This document shows, one piece after another, positions 53,801 through 62,800 of a stretch of 64,000 nucleotides of DNA (positions within the stretch are counted from its first letter, which is position 1; each line of letters starts with the position of its first letter). Source of the stretch: JAHKLT01 sp046197865 (GTDB taxonomy: Archaea; Methanobacteriota; Methanobacteria; Methanobacteriales; Methanobacteriaceae); assembly GCF_046197865.1 (NCBI RefSeq), contig NZ_CP166990.1:868001-932000 (forward strand), read 5' to 3'. The position numbers and the translations under genes are program-made. The notes below the pieces were generated by a model. That model did not search any database, was not told the origin of the DNA, and saw nothing but the letters and a program-made list of their open reading frames with translations.

Positions 53801-56800
53801 ATTTTGTAAATGTGGATGATGTATGGGATTATGATAATACCAATAAAGTTTGGAAATTAAAAGCTGATTTATTACCTGGTAAAACTGTAAGTCTTGTTTT
53901 AATATTTGATACAATAATTACAGGTAATGTTACTAATTGGATTAATGTAACAACAGATCAAATTAATGGAAGTGTTGAAAGTAATTCAGTTAGAATCCAT
54001 AATGTATCTTTAGCTATTAATAAAACTGTTGATAAAAGTCAGGTTCAGGTTGGAGATGAAATTTCTTACACAATCATTGTTACAAATGATGGTGAAACAG
54101 ATTCTTATGAAATTATTATAGAAGATACTTATAATATTGATAATCTTATTAGATATTCAGATTATATTGAAAAAGATAAATGGGATTTTGCACAAATTGG
54201 TAATCGTGTTTTATTTAGATATAAAGGCATATTAAATTCAACTAAATCAGATACATTAACATTAATATATACAGTTATTGAAGCAGGTAATGTTAATAAT
54301 ACTGCTTTTGTTGATAGTTCTGAAGTTTCTACTATAAATGCAACATCTAATAATACTTTATTAACTGATGTTAAACTTGAAATTAAAAAAGAAGCTAATA
54401 CTGATGTTATTAAATGGGGAGAAACTCTTTCATATAATATAGCTATTAGAAATTATGGTACTACTAATGCTACAAATTTAACTTTAATTGATATTATTCC
54501 AGATTATTTAGATTATATCGATTTTAATGTAAATCCTGATTGGGAATATGATAATATTACTAAAGTTTGGTATTATAAAAAGATTTTAGAACCAGGACAA
54601 ACAATAAATATTGTTTTAAATTTTAAAGTTATTGAATCAGGAGATTTTGTTAATACTATTATAGTTAATACAAATCAAACATCAGCAAATAAAACTAGTG
54701 ATTTAGTACATTCTCATAATGTTACTTTGGAATTTGAAAAAATTACTACTACTGAAATTGCCACAATTGGTCAACAAATTTCATATACAATTAAAATAAC
54801 TAATACTGGAACTACTAATGCTACAAACGTATATATTTATGATATGTTCCCTAATGAACTTGAATTCTATGCTTCTTCAAATCAGTCTGGAAGATGGTAT
54901 CAATATCAAATAGGTAATTTCAATAGATGGAATTTAAATGGCATATTAGAAGCTGGTCAAAGTGAATATTTAACATTAATATTTACTGTTACTGGAACTG
55001 GTACTACTGATGGTTCTCCAGGAATTATAAATAATACTGCTATTATCAACAGTACACAATCTTTTAATAATATAGCTATTAGTAATAATACTACTATAAT
55101 CGATATCCATCTTATAATAAATAAAATTGGACCAGAATTAGTAAAAGTAGGCGAAATTATTAATTACACTATTACTATTGTGAATACTGGCAGTACTAAT
55201 GCTACTAATCTTACTTTAAGAGATCTTCTTCCTGATACATATATGGAATTTTACGAATTTTATGATCCTGATAATAATTGGATTGATAATGGTAATGATT
55301 GGACATTGAAGTTTGACTTAGCTAAAAATAATCAGGTTACTGTATATATTAGTTTCATAGCTAAAGAAACAGGTAAAAATATTTTAAACACTTTAAATAT
55401 TACTTATAATGAAAATCCGGATGGTCAACAATTTAATTCTAATCCTCTTGAAATTCATAATGTAACATTATTAATTAATAAAACTGCTCCTCCAACAGCT
55501 AATATAGGAGGGTATATTTATTATACTATTACTATTAAAAATAATGGTACTACAAATGCCACTAATATTGTATTACGTGAATATTTCAATACTACTCATT
55601 TAGTTTATGAAGGATATTGGAGATCTGATAGAAATTGGCTTTATTCATATGATGAAAATGGATATTTAATTTTTAGTTTGCCCGGTGGTGAAGTTATAAG
55701 AGCAAATGAAACTGTTATATTGACATTAAGATTCTACGTTCGCTCAGCAGGTATTCCTGTAAATGAAACTGAACCTATATTTAATAATGTAACTGTAATT
55801 GCTCGTGAAGACAATGCTTCCACAATAACTAATGGAACTAATTTAACTCGTGTAAACGTAACAACTTATAAAAGCAATCATATATATCGTTATCCTTTTA
55901 TTAAAGTTGGAGAAGTTATTACTTTTCATGTTGTTATAAATAATACTGGTGAAACACCTGCTACTGGTTTAAAAATCACAGAATTTTATGATTATGATTT
56001 TTTAGAATTTATTAATTCAAGTGGCAGCGGATGGTTTACTAATGATAATATAACTTGGTTTTATTCTGGTAGTTTAGCTCCAAATGCTACAACTATATTA
56101 TATCTTCAATTTATTGTTAAAAAAGCAGGAATTTTCAATAACACTGTTAATATAACATCTGATCAAGAACCTGAAGGTAAAATTAGATATGATATTGTTG
56201 AAGCTCATAATATTACATTGAATATTTCAAAATCTGTTAATGCTTCAAATGCTAATGTTGGAGATGTAATACGTTATAATATTACTATTTCAAATATTGG
56301 AACTTCACCTTTAACTACTGAAATGATAGATAAATATGATATTCTTTTACAATTAACCGATTATATAAATAATATAAACGGACTTAAACTCATTGATTTA
56401 TTGTTTGATAGTGATTTATGGAATGTTTATAATGAAAATACTACATTTGTATTTAGAGGTCTTTTAAATAACGGTTCTTCTGTATCTTTAATTTTTGACT
56501 TTAAAGTTATAAGTGCTAGTGATAGAGTTGTTAATAATACAGCTAACTTAGAAATCAATAGGGATATTAATCCTAATTTAAATGTTACTAGTGATAATAC
56601 TACTTTACATCATGTTGTTTTATCTATTCAAAAAGAAGCTCATATTGCACCTCCTTATTTCAATAAATTAGGTGAAAATGTTACTTATACAATTAGAATT
56701 GAAAATTCTGGTACTACTGAAGCTACTAATGTTACTTTAATAGATATGTTCCCTGCTGAATATTTAGAATATCTAAATTTCACTTCAAATAAAGGTAATT

Positions 56801-59800
56801 GGTATTATAATAGTACATCAAAAACTTGGGTTTTAAATGAAACATTAAATGGAAATGATTATGTAGAAATAGTCTTGATATTTAAGACTTTAAAAACTGG
56901 TCAAGGTATTCAAAATAATGCTAGTGTTATATCTGATCAAACTCCTAAACCAGTAAATACTAGTGCTGCAATTAATGTTCATGATGTTATACTTAATATT
57001 ACTAAATCAGTAAATGTCACACAAGCTAATTATGGAGAATATATTAGTTTTACTATAAATGTAACTAATATAGGAACGTCTGATTCTCAAATAGTTTATT
57101 TAAATGATCTTGTTAATGGATTTGAAAATTTGGAATTCATTCGTGCAATTGGTGGAAAATGGCAACAAGTTACTATTGGTAATAACAATGAATGGTTTTT
57201 AATAAATGGATTAAAAGCATTGGAATCTGAATCTATTACCTTTATTTTTAGAGTTAACGATACTGGAAAAGCTATAAATTCTGTTAATGTTTCTTTTTGG
57301 GAAAATAATACAAATATTACAATTTTCTCCGATGAAATCACATTAACAAATGTTTCTTTAATTGTTTCTAAAATACCTCATGTTAATTTAATTAAATGGA
57401 ATGAAACTCTTAATTATACTATTAATATTAAAAATAATGGTACTACTGAGGCTACTAATGTAAGTTTTACAGATTTATTCCCTGAGGAAATTTTAAAATA
57501 TGTTGATTTTGATGCTTTGCCTGGTATTTGGCATTATAATTTAACAACTAAAACTTGGTATTTATTAAATCCATTAAATTCACAAGAAGAAGTTAGTATA
57601 ACTTTGATATTTAAAGTAATTGGCACAGGATCAATAATTAATAAAGTAAATGTCACATCTAATCAACAAAATAAATCAGTTGTTGCTCAAGAAATTGAAG
57701 CTCATAATGTAACTTTGAGTATTACTAAAATAGAAAGTGTTAATAAAGCGCAAGTTGGAGATATAATATATTATACTATTACTATTTATAATACTGGAAC
57801 TACTGGAACTACAGGTTTTAGAATTTATGATTATGTTGAAAATTTTTCAAATTTAGAATATAAGGGTATTAAGGAAACAAATCTTTGGACTTATAGGGGT
57901 AATGGTGAATTTGTTTACTGGGATTCATTAGGAGCAAATTCCAATACTACTTTAACTTTAATATTTGAAGTTAATGGTACTGGAACTGTTAAAAATATTG
58001 TAAATGCTGAATCTATTCAGGAAGATATATCTACAACTAGTGGTGAAACTATTTTAACTAATGTTAATTTAACTATTATTAAAAAACCTTCACTAGATGT
58101 TATCAGAGTAGGTTTACCAATTAATTATACTATTACTATTAAAAATGTTGGTTCAACTAATGCAACAAATCTAATTTTAACAGAAATTATCCCTACAGAA
58201 TATCTTAAATATGTAAAAGCATATTATGATCCATCTATTTGGTATACTGATGATAATATAACTTGGACACTCTTAACTGATTTAGGTTTTAATGATGAAG
58301 TAAGTTTAATTTTTGAATTTATTGTTGAAGGTATAGGTTTATTTAATAATACAATTAACATAACAACTGATCAAATTAATTATACTAAAAACTCTTCAGA
58401 AGTTAGATCACATAATGTTACATTAGATGTTAATAAAACAGTTAACACTAACATTGCTAATACTGGAGATATAATTTATTATACGATTACTATTAAAAAT
58501 ACTGGGAATTCAACTTCATATGATGTAACTATATATGATAATGTTGATATTTATGGATTAAAATTTATAGGTTATTCAAATGAAAATGAATGGACATATA
58601 ATGAAACTACTAAAACATGGGTTTTAAAAAGAGGCCTAACAATAAATGAAACAGCTACTTTAATTTTAACTTTCAAAGTTGTTGGAAATGCTACTGTGAG
58701 CAATACTGTTAAAGTAAATAGTAGTGAAACTAATGATAAACAAGTTACAAGTGAAGAAACAGTTCTAACTGATGTTAACTTAACTGTTACTAAAATAGCT
58801 AATACAGATATTATTAAAGTGGGCCAATTGATTAATTATACAATCAATATTACTAATGTGGGTAATACTACTGCTCATAATATTACTTTCACAGATGAGT
58901 ATGGATCTCTTATTTATAGAGGATATACTAATTTAACTTCTGGTTGGGTTACTTATGATAATAAAACTTGGTTTTATAATGGGGAACTTGATTCTAATGA
59001 ATCTATTTTATTAGTCTTGACTTTTGAAGCTACTCAAATTGGATTATTTGAAAATATTATTAATGTTACTTCAAATGAAACTCCAAAAGGTGTAATAGCT
59101 AAATCTACTGTGCGTGGACATAATGTTACTTTGAATGTTACTAAGTTTGTTAATGAGTCTAGTGTTCAAGTTGATGATTATCTCTATTATGAAGTTATTG
59201 TTTCTAATAAAGGTAGTTCTGATGCTTCTGGTGTTGTTGTTATTGATGATGTTCGTGGTATTTATGGTCTTGAGTTTGTAGGTTATGCGAATGGTACTTA
59301 TTCTTGGACTACTACTGATTATAAACATTGGTATTTGGTTGGTAATTTGACTGCAAGTCAGGATGCTATTTTGAAGTTGATTTTCAAAGTTATTGATACT
59401 GGTGTGACTAATAATACTGTATTTGTTAATTCTACAGAATATAATCAAATCAATAATATTAGTGATAATACTAATTTAACTAATGTTAGTTTGAAGGTTA
59501 CTAAGACTCCTAATGTTTATTTGGTTAAAGTTGGGGAAAGTATTACTTTTACTATTGTCATTGAGAATGTTGGTACTACTGATGCTTATAATGTTACATT
59601 CTCTGAGTTGTATTTAAGTTATTATCTTAAGTTTTTAAGTTCTATTTCTAATGATGGTAGGATATGGTCTTCTGATAATAAAACTTGGGTATTGAATGGT
59701 ATTTTAGCTAGTGGTGATTCTGTTAGTATTAATTTGACTTTTACTGTTTTGAATGTTGGTATTTTTAATAATTCTTTGAATACTAGTTCTTTCCAAACTC

Positions 59801-62800
59801 CTGATGGTCAAGTTAATGAAAGTGATGATGTTCGTTCTCATAATGTTACTTTGAATGTTACTAAGTTTGTTAATGAGTCTAGTGTTCAAGTTGATGATTA
59901 TCTCTATTATGAAGTTATTGTTTCTAATAAAGGTAGTTCTGATGCTTCTGGTGTTGTTGTTATTGATGATGTTCGTGGTATTTATGGTCTTGAGTTTGTA
60001 GGTTATGCGAATGGTACTTATTCTTGGACTACTACTGATTATAAACATTGGTATTTGGTTGGTAATTTGACTGCAAGTCAGGATGCTATTTTGAAGTTGA
60101 TTTTCAAAGTTATTGATACTGGTGTGACTAATAATACTGTATTTGTTAATTCTACAGAATATAATCAAATCAATAATATTAGTGATAATACTAATTTAAC
60201 TAATGTTAGTTTGAAGGTTACTAAGACTCCTAATGTTTATTTGGTTAAAGTTGGGGAAAGTATTACTTTTACTATTGTCATTGAGAATGTTGGTACTACT
60301 GATGCTTATAATGTTACATTCTCTGAGTTGTATTTAAGTTATTATCTTAAGTTTTTAAGTTCTATTTCTAATGATGGTAGGATATGGTCTTCTGATAATA
60401 AAACTTGGGTATTGAATGGTATTTTAGCTAGTGGTGATTCTGTTAGTATTAATTTGACTTTTACTGTTTTGAATGTTGGTATTTTTAATAATTCTTTGAA
60501 TACTAGTTCTTTCCAAACTCCTGATGGTCAAGTTAATGAAAGTGATGATGTTCGTTCTCATAATGTTACTTTGAATGTTACTAAGTTTGTTAATGAGTCT
60601 AGTGTTCAAGTTGATGATTATCTCTATTATGAAGTTATTGTTTCTAATAAAGGTAGTTCTGATGCTTCTGGTGTTGTTGTTATTGATGATGTTCGTGGTA
60701 TTTATGGTCTTGAGTTTGTAGGTTATGCGAATGGTACTTATTCTTGGACTACTACTGATTATAAACATTGGTATTTGGTTGGTAATTTGACTGCAAGTCA
60801 GGATGCTATTTTGAAGTTGATTTTCAAAGTTATTGATACTGGTGTGACTAATAATACTGTATTTGTTAATTCTACAGAATATAATCAAATCAATAATATT
60901 AGTGATAATACTAATTTAACTAATGTTACTTTAACTATAACTAAAGAAGTTAATACTACTCGTGCTAATATTGGAGATTATGTTAAATACACAATTTATA
61001 TAAATAATACTGGTACAACTACTGCTACTAATGTTTTCATAATTGACAATTTCCCTTTGGGTATGGAATTAGATTACTTTGTTGAAACAGATCTATGGAA
61101 TCGAACTGGCCAAAATACTTGGAAATTATATGAATCTTTAGAAAACGGCACAAATATTACATTAACTTTGATATTTAAAGTAAAAGGTAATTATACTGGA
61201 AATGTTAGCAATTATGTACTAGTTAACAGTACTCAAACCTCTAATGATACTTCTAGTATTTTTACAAATTTAACTAATGTTACTTTGGTGGTTACTAAGG
61301 GTGTTAATGTTAGTCGTGCTAATGTTGGGGATATTGTTGAGTATAAGATTAATGTTACTAATGTTGGTTCTACTGTTGCTACTGGTGTTGTTTTGGAGGA
61401 TTTGGTTCCTGCTGGTATGGTTGTTGATAGTTTTGTTGAGACTGATTTGTGGGATCGTAATGGTAATGTTTGGACTTTAAAAGGTAGTATTGCTAATAGT
61501 AGTTCTGTTAGTTTGACTATTTTATTTAAAGTTAAAGGTAATTTTACTGGAATGGTAAATAATACTGTTATTGTAAACACTACTGAAACTAAAAATAATA
61601 AAAATACTAGTGATGATATTAATTTAACTAATGTTACCTTAACTATTACAAAAGATGTGAATGTTTCTACAGCTAATGTTGGGGATATTGTTGAGTATAA
61701 GATTAATGTTACTAATGTTGGTTCTACTGTTGCTACTGGTGTTGTTTTGGAGGATTTGGTTCCTGCTGGTATGGTTGTTGATAGTTTTGTTGAGACTGAT
61801 TTGTGGGATCGTAATGGTAATGTTTGGACTTTAAAAGGTAGTATTGCTAATAGTAGTTCTGTTAGTTTGACTATTTTATTTAAAGTTAAAGGTAATTTTA
61901 CTGGAATGGTAAATAATACTGTTATTGTAAATACTACTGAAACTAAAAATAATAAAAATACTAGTGATAATATTAATTTAACTAATGTAACTTTAACTAT
62001 TACAAAAGATGTGAATGTTTCTACAGCTAATGTTGGGGATATTGTTGAGTATAAGATTAATGTTACTAATGTTGGTTCTACTGTTGCTACTGGTGTTGTT
62101 TTGGAGGATTTGGTTCCTGCTGGTATGGTTGTTGATAGTTTTGTTGAGACTGATTTGTGGGATCGTAATGGTAATGTTTGGACTTTAAAAGGTAGTATTG
62201 CTAATAGTAGTTCTGTTAGTTTGACTATTTTATTTAAAGTTAAAGGTAATTTTACTGGAATGGTAAATAATACTGTTATTGTAAATACTACTGAAACTAA
62301 AAATAATAAAAATACTAGTGATGATATTAATTTAACTAATGTTACCTTATATGTTACAAAGGATGTTAATGCTTCACTTGCTAATATTGGTGATTTAATT
62401 GAATATAAAATTATAGTTTTTAATGTTGGATCTACTAATGCATCAAATGTTATTTTAACAGATATGTTCCCTGAGGGATTAAATTTCATTGATTTTGTTG
62501 AAAAAGATTTATGGTCTTTCTATTCTTTGACTAATACGTGGATTTTAAATGACGATTTAAAAGGTTATTCTAATGTTACTTTAACTTTAATATTTAATGT
62601 AACTGGTAAACATATTGGATATATCTTTAATAATGTAACAGTTGATAATGATCAATATAAAACAATAAATAATATTAGTGATGAAACTCTTTTAACAAAT
62701 GTTACTTTAGATATCACTAAAAATGCAAATGTAAGTCGTGCTAATTATAATGAATTAATTAAGTATGAAATTAATGTTTATAATAGTGGCTCTACAATAG

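Noticed and set aside
59071..60888. Minus-strand frames of 125-154 codons repeated every 720 bases
   Set aside because: These are shadows of the exact 720-bp plus-strand repeat, with low-complexity Ile/Asn/Thr/Ser composition.
59119..62382. Tandem repeats considered as a CRISPR array
   Set aside because: Units are 354-720 bp, coding, and contiguous without spacers.
61233..62489. 418-codon open frame on the minus strand inside the adhesin repeats
   Set aside because: It is an internally repeated mirror of the DUF11 repeats caused by codon use; it has no ribosome site, and the plus frame carries clear domain motifs.
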